Of a DNA stretch of 13,142 nt, positions 1-6,457 are shown in pieces. A model generated the notes under the pieces. It was given only the letters and a program-made list of their open reading frames with translations. It ran no database searches and was not told where the DNA came from. Within the stretch, counting starts at the first letter, position 1. Each line of letters begins with the position of its first letter. The translations under genes and the position numbers were made by a program. This DNA comes from JAAEQG01 sp023133475 (GTDB lineage Bacteria; Planctomycetota; Phycisphaerae; UBA1845), in NCBI GenBank assembly GCA_030631415.1, contig DAOVLE010000149.1:1-13142 (forward strand). Direction: 5' to 3'.

Positions 1-131
1 AGGCCCGGCATTTATGCCGGGTTGAAAGAACGGAGTAATAATTCCTTTCTCTTCCCCCGCCGCCTCCGGCGGCGGGGGAAGGGAAAGGGGGCGGAATGAG
101 GCCTCGTTTACCCGGCATAAATGCCGGGCCT
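1..131. repeat. Nested palindromic repeat (CCCGGCAT family)
   Basis: The 22-nt ends 1-22 and 110-131 are perfect reverse complements. Each end is also a hairpin by itself: CCCGGCAT and ATGCCGGG are separated by TT in the left end and AA in the right end. Between them lies a further perfect 14-bp hairpin (51-64 with 68-81, loop TCC) of CCGCCG-rich sequence. The element ends 35 nt before the start codon of the first gene. It could form a long hairpin or cruciform, or act as a terminator or mobile palindrome; no transposase is nearby, so the role is unknown. Confidence 0.85.
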
Positions 132-165
132 AGCGCGGATTATTCATTACGTTGAGGTAATAAAC

Positions 166-1077
166 ATGATGGTTCGATTCTTTTGGGCGGTGTTTTTGTC
201 AACGTTATTTGCAGCGGGGACCTGCCGGGCTTTCGCCGGCCACGGTTGCCCGCTGGATCACTTTGCAATCGGGCAGTTGGGCGGGGAGGGCTCGCCGACA
301 GGGAAGTTGTTTGCCGACGTGGGGGAGTTGTACCTCACCCACGACGACGGCACCAAACCCTACCCAAGTTACTACCGGCTCTTCAACAGCCAGATCGACA
401 ACGCCTGGGTAAACGGCGAGCCGGGCACCGAAGCCATCGAAAACGACCCGCAGCACGAGTTGGCTGGGACACGCCAGATAGACTACAACATCTGGATGGA
501 AGTGGTTGAGCTTTCAGAGAACCTGTATGTTAATCACAATAACCACTGGTACTTCCCCGGCGAGTCCATCCATTTGAGCAGCCAGCAATGGCATCACCTG
601 CACCTGGACTACTGGGTATATCCAGCCGCTCAGTATGACCCGGGCAAAGTTTACTATGTCGTGTATCGCCTGGTCGACGAATTGGAGGATGGCCAACAGT
701 ACTCTCCCTCCGACGAATTCTGGGTTGTATTCAACCAGGCGGTGCCGGGCGATTTCGACAAGGACGGGCACATCGACCAGGATGATTATCGTCATCTCCA
801 TGAAGGCTTCACCGGGCCTGATGCCGTGCAGATCGACCCGGGCTACGAGGACGCCGACCTCGATGACGACGGAGACGTGGACCTGGCAGACTTCGCCCGG
901 TTGCAGCGTTGCTACAGCGGCCCGGATGCCCACCCCGACCCACGACGTGCGGAAGCAACTGTAGGGCGGGTTCCACCCGCCTTCTCTGTCGTAGGGCGGG
1001 TTTCACCCGCTTTCTCTGTGTTCAGCATGGGTGCCCCACCCCTTCCAGGGGTGGGGGACGGATTTTACAGGGTGTAG
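166..1077 (+). CDS. Secreted protein with C-terminal type I dockerin, function unknown
   Basis: 303 residues from the ATG at 166. That start is chosen because GAGG at 154-157 sits at ribosome-binding distance and the product then opens with a signal peptide (MMVRFFWAVFLSTLFAAGT, cleavage probably near AFAG, residue 25). An in-frame ATG at 121 lies inside the upstream palindrome and would mask the signal. Residues about 26-190 are a Trp/Tyr-rich secreted domain (GHGCPLDHFAIGQ, then HWYFPG and HLHLDYWVYP) that I do not recognise. Two dockerin Ca-binding loops follow: DFDKDGHIDQDD and DLDDDGDVDLAD, ending RCYSGP. Dockerins in planctomycetes are thought to mediate attachment or assembly of extracellular proteins. 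From codon 266 (base 961) to the stop the reading frame runs through dispersed repeats, so the last 38 residues (VGRVPPAFSV twice, then GAPPLPGVG) are probably not ancestral. The gene converges with the large minus-strand gene. Confidence 0.85.
   Translation: MMVRFFWAVFLSTLFAAGTCRAFAGHGCPLDHFAIGQLGGEGSPTGKLFADVGELYLTHDDGTKPYPSYYRLFNSQIDNAWVNGEPGTEAIENDPQHELAGTRQIDYNIWMEVVELSENLYVNHNNHWYFPGESIHLSSQQWHHLHLDYWVYPAAQYDPGKVYYVVYRLVDELEDGQQYSPSDEFWVVFNQAVPGDFDKDGHIDQDDYRHLHEGFTGPDAVQIDPGYEDADLDDDGDVDLADFARLQRCYSGPDAHPDPRRAEATVGRVPPAFSVVGRVSPAFSVFSMGAPPLPGVGDGFYRV
961..1019 (+). repeat. Tandem GTAGGGCGGG hairpin repeats
   Basis: Two direct copies about 30 nt apart, at 961-990 and 991-1019. Each has GTAG, then arm GGCGGGT, a three-base loop (TCC or TTC), then arm ACCCGCC (ACCCGCT in the second), followed by TTCTCTGT. 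They lie inside the 3' end of the dockerin gene and are translated. The same hairpin unit recurs in inverted pairs at 10759-10815 and 12577-12633. Confidence 0.9.
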
Positions 1078-1138
1078 CTACTATGCAAGCAGCACATTTT
1101 AACTCAGTCCCCCCACCCTCAGAGAGGGTGGGGCACCC
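1029..1138. repeat. Inverted pair of GGGTGCCCCACCC hairpins
   Basis: The left copy (1029-1060) and right copy (1107-1138) are near-perfect reverse complements, and each is an internal hairpin (CCCCACCCC with GGGGTGGGG; CCCACCCT with AGGGTGGG). The 46-nt spacer contains the stop codon of the dockerin gene (1075-1077). The position between convergent genes would suit a bidirectional terminator, but there is no U-tract. Confidence 0.8.
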
Positions 1139-1387
1139 GCGCGACCGTAAGGGAGCAGCCAACCCAAGTAAGGCCGCTCCCTTACGGTCGCGGTACTGAT
1201 CGCGGTACTGATTGGCGAGTGGCCCATCGCTTTAGCGGTGGGGGACACGAACGGTTCATCCGAGCATCGTCAAATACAATATCAGTACGGGCGCTTGGAT
1301 TCGTGTCCCCCACGGCTAAAGCCATGGGCCACCCAACCGCTCCCTGACGGTCGCAGCACTGGTCGCGGCACTAATCGCGGCCCTGAT
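1139..1387. repeat. Composite repeat block between convergent genes
   Basis: Three repeat types are interleaved. First, a perfect 16-bp inverted repeat, 1141-1156 with 1176-1191 (arm GCGACCGTAAGGGAGC). Second, 12-nt tandem repeats of type CGCGGTACTGAT at 1189-1200 and 1201-1212, with diverged units at 1352-1363, 1364-1375 and 1376-1387. Third, an inverted pair of the GGCCCAT...GTGGGGGACACG family, 1217-1252 with 1302-1339, in which each half is a small hairpin around TTTA or TAAA. The last two 12-mers enter the 3' end of the minus-strand gene and encode its final residues (GRD and stop). No separate gene is seen here. Confidence 0.85.
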
Positions 1388-4300
1388 CCCCGGTGAAAAA
1401 CTCCTGGAACTTAGCGAAGTCGCCGAGGTCCACGTCACCGTCGCCGTCCAGATCGCTTGCATCGCATTCGTGCAGGCAGGGGACAAGCGGGCCTGTATAA
1501 CAGTTCTGCCACTGCACGAAGTCTTCAAGGTCGACATCCCCATCGCCATCCAGGTCGCCGGGCAGGAGCGGATCGCATTCGTCCGGCACACCGTTCCCGT
1601 TCTCGTCAGCCGCCAGGCCCAGCAGGACCTCATCACAGTCATTGAGGCAGTTGGTGTTGCAATCTTCCACGATGCCGCCGGTGAGCGCATCGGTGTAGAG
1701 GAGCAATCTGGCACGCAGCTTGTCAAAGAAGTCATAGGCCTCCGGATCGCCGGCCAGGTCCGTCAGGATTTCCGGGCTACGGTCGTACTTCCACGCGATT
1801 CGGTCTTCGGGCAACTTCGACAGCATGTAGCGGTCGTAGTAGCGCAGCGACGGGCGAGCCAGGACGTCCGCGAGGTAGGCGTCCGCCAACGCGGCGCACG
1901 GGTCCCCCGGGTGAGCCTCGATGGCTGCGTTCACCATCGCAATGATGCGCGAGTCTTCGATCCCTTCACGCATCGTCTCGAAGACCACCGTGTCGTACAT
2001 CCGGTCTTCCCATGCCGGCAGCGCCACCTGGTAACCGCCGCAGCCGATACGCCCCAGGCGCGTTCCCAGACGATGCAAATAGCTCATCTCCAGATCATCC
2101 CACGGCTGATCGCCCCACGACGCGTAGGCATACCCATAGACGCCTTCGGTCCCGACGGCCGACGCATAGACGCCGTGCAAAAAGCGATTGTTGATCGGCA
2201 CTGCCTGCGTGCAGGGATATGTCGTGTAGTACGCGAAGTCGTCCCCCGCGTCGCGCGTACGCTGTATGTTCTCGGGTGTCAGGGAGTAAAGCGAATGCAC
2301 GCGAACGTCCAGCCACGGATCCATCGGCCCGTAATACCCATCCGGGTCCGGCGTGAAGGTGTGGCTCCATGCATCGTCCGTAGTAACTGTCCAGTTGGCC
2401 TGGCGCCACTCCGGCTCCATGAAGAACACCCTCACCTCCTCTTGGCGGGAATACCGGTTGACCACCGAGAAGCAAATCTCCTCCAGCGGGTCAGCCTCCA
2501 ACGGCACGGTGTAGACTTGGCCTATGTGGTCAACCTGGTCGCACGACCAGACGGTCTCGCCGTTGACGCGCAGACTTTTGAGTGTCTCCAGCCCAGCCGG
2601 CATGGGCACGCCGTCGTGGATCGCAAAGCTGATCGAGGATGGCGGGTCGCCCGGAAACTCGTCGAGTGTCAGCAGAACCGTCTGCCCCTGGTCAAAGGGC
2701 TGGTTGAAGTGTGCTGCGATGTCTTCCAGCTCCTCGTCGGCCAGCGTTCGGCGCAGTATGAACATGTTGTCCAGCTCGCCCGCGAAGTACCCCATGTGAA
2801 GCGCGGAAGTGTTCGTCTCCAGGCTACCCGTGTTCGTATTGTGATAGGGTCGGCCATTGACATACATGGCCCCACCGCTCGCCCCGTCGTACTGCCAGAT
2901 GACGTTGTACCACTGGCTCATCCCCGCGTCACAATCCAGGTACGAGTAGCCGGCGACATGGTGCAGAGTGCCGTAAAGGGTGCCGTAGAAGTGCAGCCGG
3001 CCTAACAGGGACGAGGACGCCCCGCCGTCGTCGCCGTAGAAATACAGCGCGTAGTTGCGCGGTGCCGACCCGGGTGTCTTGGAGATCACCGAGCGGGCAT
3101 ACGTCGACGTGCACTGCAACGGATGGAACCAGAAGCAGATTGTGGCTGCATCGGTAAGGTTCAGCGAGTCGTCGTGCGGGACCTCGACGTGTGCTTGTTC
3201 GCTCGGCAACGAGAGCACGCCCTCCAGCGTGTCCACGGTGGCATCATCGTGCAGCTCGGCATTGTTGTGGTGCGGCGACAGGTCGTCGGCATCCTCGTCG
3301 AAGTTCCAGTAGCCCACGAGGTCGGGGTCGCTCCCCACCCAACTCGGCACGTCCCGTGCAACCGGCCCATACACGTCATCGAACGTCAGAAAATAGCCGG
3401 AGAGCGGCTTTTCGGCGAGTGGGCTGTAGGTCACCCACGTCCTCAGGCCCACATCGCGTGCCACGCGGTTCAGGTAGTTGGAGGTCCGCCGCGAGCCCGG
3501 TTTATCATTCGGCTCATCTCGGTACGAGACCACCGGCACGCAATTGTACACGTCAAAGACCGTCTGGATATCCTCCAGCAACATTATGTACAGCGCGTCG
3601 AACGCCGGGCAGTCACGTTCCAGCGGCTCGCCCGGGACGCCCGGGCACAGATCATCCCACACGTGGTCGACATAGATGTTGTCCGAGATATACACACGCG
3701 GTTCCGGCGGCAGCAGGCCCAGGCTGGCACAGGTAGCCAGGTTCACTTCCAGATCGCCGAGGTCCACGGTTCCCGCATTCGCGTCCAGCGTGGGATACAC
3801 GGTGATGACCGGCGGGATATCGTGCGCCGCCTGGTGGGCTGTGGCTGTGTCCGGATTCGCCGCGTAGGGCTGGTGCTGGTTGTACGGCCAACTCCACGTG
3901 AAGTACGGCGGGGCAGCGGGTGCATCAAGCTCCAGGTTGTAGACGGTGACCGACAGCCCGACACGATGTACGAGTATCTGGCCCCCACAGACGGCGTCGA
4001 TCAAGATGTATCCTTTGTACGTTCCGCGTGGCGTGCCCGGGGGCACGTCAATCGTGACCCAGAACTGACGGCTCTCGCCGCTGGGCACGTCCAACAGCCC
4101 CGCGGTGTCGAGATACCACGGTTGCGTTCCGAAAACGTTGCAGCTCCCCCATTCGCACCAGCGCTTGTCGGCAAACATAACCGCCGCGACGCGAACCTTA
4201 TCCGCCGGGATCTCGGGCACGGGCAGCCCGCTCCAATCCACCAGCGTAAGGCTGCCGCCGGTGACTACCACGTTGGTCATGCCTTGCACCGCATGGATAG

Positions 4301-5165
4301 CGAGCGAGACGGGCTCACTCTCACCGGCGAGTTCAAACGTGCGGATTTCGTCGACCAGTTCCGCGGCCTCCGGGACCGTGTTCGGGTAGATCTTCTCCAG
4401 GTAGTTGCGGCTGAAGACGAGAAAACACTGGTTGGCCAGTTCGGGATCGAGCACGGTCGTTTCCTCGTGCTCCATGCGGTGCAGGTTGCGCGCCACGCGA
4501 TCATCCTCGCGTTCTGAGTGGAAGGTCTCGTCATCGACAAAGTGCAGCGTGATTCTGTCCATCGGCAAATCGTCACCCGGCCCATCTTTGGGGGTTGGGT
4601 AGTAGACCCGGAATTCGAGGAACCCGTCGATGGCCCGCAGCGTTTGCCACGGGTTAGCCTCGATGTACTGGCTGGTGCACTTCCAGTTCGTGGGCTGGGC
4701 CGGATCGGTCGCACCGCCGAAGCCGCCGAGCGGGTGCCAGTCGCACGGCGGAGTCGTGCTGTAGTTGAGAAGCGTTTCCAGCCGGGGGCGACAGTATGAG
4801 AGTCTATCTGTCACGGTCGAGCAGTTCGCTTCATTAACGACGTCGTCGTAGTCGATCTCGATGATCGCGTGGATATAGGGCACCCCCATGGGATCGGTGA
4901 TGCCCAGGCTTTCGGCGTTGGCCCGGAAGTGGAAGGTGTTGCCCGGCGCCAGGGTGCGCCAGTCGCGCTCTCCATTCGAGCCCCAGTCCTCGAACTCTTC
5001 CCGGTCCACGAGGTAGATCGGCTGCGTGTTGTCGTTGTCGCTGACGCTACCGATATCGAGATCGAATTGCAGCAGATCCGCGGCGGCGCTACCCAGGGGT
5101 GCACCGCACACGCCCACAACGATGATGACGAAAGCATTCCACAAGCGTGTGTTGGATCGAGACAT
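1371..5165 (-). CDS. Secreted DUF4091/GH123-like protein with inserted LamG domain and C-terminal dockerin
   Basis: 1264 residues. The ATG at 5165 is preceded by GGGAGG at good spacing and opens a signal peptide (hydrophobic AFVIIVVGVCGAPLGSA, residues about 11-28). Residues about 360-390 (FWVTIDVPPGTPRGTYKGYI) match the beta-sandwich found before DUF4091/GH123 barrels. The barrel starts near 419 (PPYFTWSWPY) and has the adjacent acid pair D550-E551 in SYRDEPND; in GH123 N-acetyl-beta-galactosaminidases an adjacent Asp-Glu pair acts in substrate-assisted hydrolysis. Residues about 612-822 form a LamG/concanavalin-like module (LVGYWNFDE, YVNGRPYHN, ELDNMFILRRTL). The barrel-like sequence resumes and ends with the DUF4091-typical W1052 ... 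MREGIEDSR. A DCNTN/GVPDECD linker and a two-loop dockerin (DLDGDGDVDLED at about 1204, and a second copy) close the protein. Inferred role: extracellular carbohydrate degradation or binding. Substrate is unknown and activity unproven. Confidence 0.88.
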   Translation of the reverse strand: MSRSNTRLWNAFVIIVVGVCGAPLGSAAADLLQFDLDIGSVSDNDNTQPIYLVDREEFEDWGSNGERDWRTLAPGNTFHFRANAESLGITDPMGVPYIHAIIEIDYDDVVNEANCSTVTDRLSYCRPRLETLLNYSTTPPCDWHPLGGFGGATDPAQPTNWKCTSQYIEANPWQTLRAIDGFLEFRVYYPTPKDGPGDDLPMDRITLHFVDDETFHSEREDDRVARNLHRMEHEETTVLDPELANQCFLVFSRNYLEKIYPNTVPEAAELVDEIRTFELAGESEPVSLAIHAVQGMTNVVVTGGSLTLVDWSGLPVPEIPADKVRVAAVMFADKRWCEWGSCNVFGTQPWYLDTAGLLDVPSGESRQFWVTIDVPPGTPRGTYKGYILIDAVCGGQILVHRVGLSVTVYNLELDAPAAPPYFTWSWPYNQHQPYAANPDTATAHQAAHDIPPVITVYPTLDANAGTVDLGDLEVNLATCASLGLLPPEPRVYISDNIYVDHVWDDLCPGVPGEPLERDCPAFDALYIMLLEDIQTVFDVYNCVPVVSYRDEPNDKPGSRRTSNYLNRVARDVGLRTWVTYSPLAEKPLSGYFLTFDDVYGPVARDVPSWVGSDPDLVGYWNFDEDADDLSPHHNNAELHDDATVDTLEGVLSLPSEQAHVEVPHDDSLNLTDAATICFWFHPLQCTSTYARSVISKTPGSAPRNYALYFYGDDGGASSSLLGRLHFYGTLYGTLHHVAGYSYLDCDAGMSQWYNVIWQYDGASGGAMYVNGRPYHNTNTGSLETNTSALHMGYFAGELDNMFILRRTLADEELEDIAAHFNQPFDQGQTVLLTLDEFPGDPPSSISFAIHDGVPMPAGLETLKSLRVNGETVWSCDQVDHIGQVYTVPLEADPLEEICFSVVNRYSRQEEVRVFFMEPEWRQANWTVTTDDAWSHTFTPDPDGYYGPMDPWLDVRVHSLYSLTPENIQRTRDAGDDFAYYTTYPCTQAVPINNRFLHGVYASAVGTEGVYGYAYASWGDQPWDDLEMSYLHRLGTRLGRIGCGGYQVALPAWEDRMYDTVVFETMREGIEDSRIIAMVNAAIEAHPGDPCAALADAYLADVLARPSLRYYDRYMLSKLPEDRIAWKYDRSPEILTDLAGDPEAYDFFDKLRARLLLYTDALTGGIVEDCNTNCLNDCDEVLLGLAADENGNGVPDECDPLLPGDLDGDGDVDLEDFVQWQNCYTGPLVPCLHECDASDLDGDGDVDLGDFAKFQEFFTGDQGRD

Positions 5166-5443
5166 ACTTCATTCCTCCCTTATGCGATGTACGTTACCCC
5201 AAAGGAAAACCCGTAGCTTCATGCTCTCGCATGCGCATCCCGCGTGCCGGAGAACACCCACCGACCTCCAGCGCGGATGTGTTGGGTGTAGACCGAAATT
5301 TCCCATTTATCAAACCCCAACCAGGCATTCTACTCAGACGAGCTACTCGACTCAAATGAAAACGGCGTGGGTGCCCCGCCCGCAGGTGCCCGATTGCCCC
5401 GCCCTGACCGAATTTTCACAAGTCTTGATATTATCCTGGTTGC
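5166..5443. other. Intergenic region without a supported gene
   Basis: This 5' region of the large minus-strand gene holds its GGGAGG ribosome binding site (complement of 5174-5180) and otherwise no coding or structural signal I can support. Small ORFs here have neither start signals nor protein-like composition. Confidence 0.6.
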
Positions 5444-5473
5444 TTGACGGACAAACCAAATGTAACCTATCGG
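5444..5473 (+). promoter_or_regulatory. Possible tRNA-Val promoter
   Basis: TTGACG at 5444-5449 and TATCGG at 5468-5473 are 18 nt apart. The -35 is good and the -10 weak. A start near 5480 would lie just before the tRNA at 5487. Confidence 0.4.
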
Positions 5474-5486
5474 ATATGCTCAAATT

Positions 5487-5559
5487 GGGCGATTAACTCA
5501 GCGGCTAGAGTGCCTCCCTTACAAGGAGGAAGTCGGCGGTTCAAATCCGTCATCGCCCA
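5487..5559 (+). tRNA. tRNA-Val(UAC)
   Basis: Full cloverleaf. The acceptor GGGCGAT pairs with ATCGCCC. The D-arm has stem ACTC/GAGT. The anticodon stem CCTCC/GGAGG carries loop CTTACAA, with U33 and anticodon UAC. The T-arm is GGCGG-TTCAAAT-CCGTC with one G-U pair, and the discriminator is A. CCA is not encoded. This is the only tRNA gene in the window with no structural irregularity. Confidence 0.96.
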
Positions 5560-5645
5560 GTTCCTAAGTGTTTTTATCATTGCGACTTACGGGATGGCCG
5601 GGCCTGGCGCAAGCCTGCCGCCACGAAACCCACGCTATTCCGCAT

Positions 5646-5696
5646 ACGGGTTTACTGAATGTTTACGCCCTGCGGGTAAGCATTCAGTAAACCCGT
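5646..5696. repeat. Perfect 16-bp inverted repeat
   Basis: 5646-5661 (ACGGGTTTACTGAATG) pairs perfectly with 5681-5696. The 19-nt middle contains a smaller complementary pair (TTACGCCC with GGGTAA). It lies between the tRNA-Val and the end of the minus-strand antitoxin gene, so it could end transcription from both sides, although there is no T-run. Confidence 0.8.
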
Positions 5697-5710
5697 GTCC
5701 CGGCTGCTGG

Positions 5711-5926
5711 TTATTCGTCAGCGGCTCCGGCTTCGAGCTGTCGCATCGCTTCCAGGTCGAAGTAACGCTCGCCGCACTCGGCACACACATCGGCCTTAAT
5801 ACCGGCCACCTTCCGTCCGTCCCGCAGACGAACCGACACCCTTTTGGATTGGACACGTTGTGATCCGCACGAGACACAGACCTTTAGCCCTGGGCGATTA
5901 CTCGCCGAATGTGGCGATCTTTGCAG
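5711..5926 (-). CDS. YgiT/MqsA-type zinc-finger antitoxin-like protein, start codon unclear
   Basis: The conserved part is LKVCVSCGSQRVQ ... VCAECGERYFDLEAM, with two CxxC pairs about 30 residues apart. This is the zinc-binding domain of MqsA/YgiT-type antitoxins, which neutralise a neighbouring toxin and often bind DNA. It lies directly downstream of the DUF4258 toxin-like gene on the same strand. The coding match begins around base 5890, but no in-frame ATG, GTG or TTG exists between the toxin stop (5952-5954) and the first Cys codon (5878). The only in-frame ATGs (6034, 6022) lie deep inside the toxin gene. The start given here is the in-frame CTG at 5926, as a placeholder. Either a rare start is used, or the start was lost and the antitoxin is decaying. 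No C-terminal helix-turn-helix domain is present, so it is the short form. Confidence 0.6.
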   Translation of the reverse strand: MQRSPHSASNRPGLKVCVSCGSQRVQSKRVSVRLRDGRKVAGIKADVCAECGERYFDLEAMRQLEAGAADE

Positions 5927-5951
5927 AGACGAAGACGTAGAAGACTTCGTG

Positions 5952-6215
5952 TTACGCTTGGCGGACGATGACCCCTTTCGTGTAGATGAGCGTCCCGTCG
6001 TAGCTGAAGCTTTTGATGACATACAGTTTCTCACCTGGATAGCGCTTAGCGCGGCTGCGTGACCGAAAAGTTTTCGCGATGGCCTGGGCGTTGACGATCG
6101 ATTCGACCACCTCGCCTACGCTCAATCCGTCGGCTTCCATTTCCTCGCGGGCCTTCTCGGTGAACCGTATCCATCCACGCAGCACCAACCGCTTGATCTG
6201 GAGCAGTACATCCAT
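5952..6215 (-). CDS. DUF4258-type toxin-like protein
   Basis: 87 residues. The sequence IRFTEKAREEMEADGLSVGEVVESI, then KTFRSRS, then EKLYVIKSFSYDGTLIYTKGVIV, follows the DUF4258 pattern (N-terminal FT.HA.ERM-like helix, C-terminal strands ending in a YTKG-like motif). Members of this family are commonly paired with YgiT-type zinc-finger proteins, in toxin-first order as in mqsRA, and are thought to be RNase-like toxins related to RelE/MqsR (family knowledge; activity here is not shown). There is no Shine-Dalgarno sequence. Instead a -10/-35 pair ends only 9 nt before the ATG, so translation is probably leaderless. Confidence 0.72.
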   Translation of the reverse strand: MDVLLQIKRLVLRGWIRFTEKAREEMEADGLSVGEVVESIVNAQAIAKTFRSRSRAKRYPGEKLYVIKSFSYDGTLIYTKGVIVRQA

Positions 6216-6253
6216 ACTGTATGTATTCTAACCGGTGAAACATTGCTAATCAA
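6213..6253 (-). promoter_or_regulatory. Promoter and possible operator of the toxin-antitoxin pair
   Basis: On the minus strand, TTGATT (6253-6248) and TAGAAT (6230-6225) are exactly 17 nt apart. The expected start is within about 0-3 nt of the ATG at 6215. An 11-nt palindrome, CATACTGTATG (6213-6223), covers the start codon and transcription start, a natural place for autoregulation by the antitoxin (inference). Confidence 0.6.
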
Positions 6254-6388
6254 CCCAGGGGTAGAGAGAGTGAGCTGGCGGTGTGCCTCGGAGTCTCGGC
6301 GACGCGTTGGCGGACCTGACAAATGTTGAACCGTAACATCTTGGCCGATGAGCTGTTTTGATATTCGTGCGGTTGGAGACGCCGGCGC
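6254..6388. other. Intergenic stretch, nothing recognised
   Basis: Between the toxin promoter and the slipin terminator I see no ORF with a start signal, no RNA gene and no repeat. Confidence 0.5.
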
Positions 6389-6428
6389 AAAACAGAAGGG
6401 GAGGCGAAGGCAGAGCCCTCACCTCCCC
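6389..6428 (-). terminator. Intrinsic terminator of the slipin gene
   Basis: Complementary arms 6398-6404 and 6422-6428 (GGGGAGG/CCTCCCC), with an inner GGC/GCC, form a strong 31-nt hairpin. On the minus strand it is followed directly by TTCTGTTTT (6397-6389). It lies 30 nt past the slipin stop codon. Confidence 0.75.
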
Positions 6429-6440
6429 ATGTTAGCGGAA

Positions 6441-6453
6441 TCACCTCCTTTCT
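6441..6453 (-). promoter_or_regulatory. Orphan extended Shine-Dalgarno after the slipin gene
   Basis: Minus strand AGAAAGGAGGTGA, a full-length match to the 16S rRNA 3' tail, lies 5 nt past the slipin stop. The only ATG in range (6430) opens a three-codon ORF, ATG GGG AGG TGA, that sits inside the terminator hairpin. No longer protein starts here. Confidence 0.5.
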
Positions 6454-6457
6454 TGCG

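Noticed and set aside
1029..1387. Repeat block as a CRISPR array
   Set aside because: The repeats are of different families, mostly inverted, and lack regular spacers; no cas gene is present.
1470..3005. Long plus-strand ORF of 511 codons
   Set aside because: It lies opposite the dockerin/DUF4091 gene, which has signal peptide, domains and ribosome site. The plus-strand frame has only shadow composition (Arg/His/Val rich) and no recognisable motif.
3123..4517. Plus-strand ORF of 464 codons
   Set aside because: Antisense shadow of the same large gene; no start signal and no domain.
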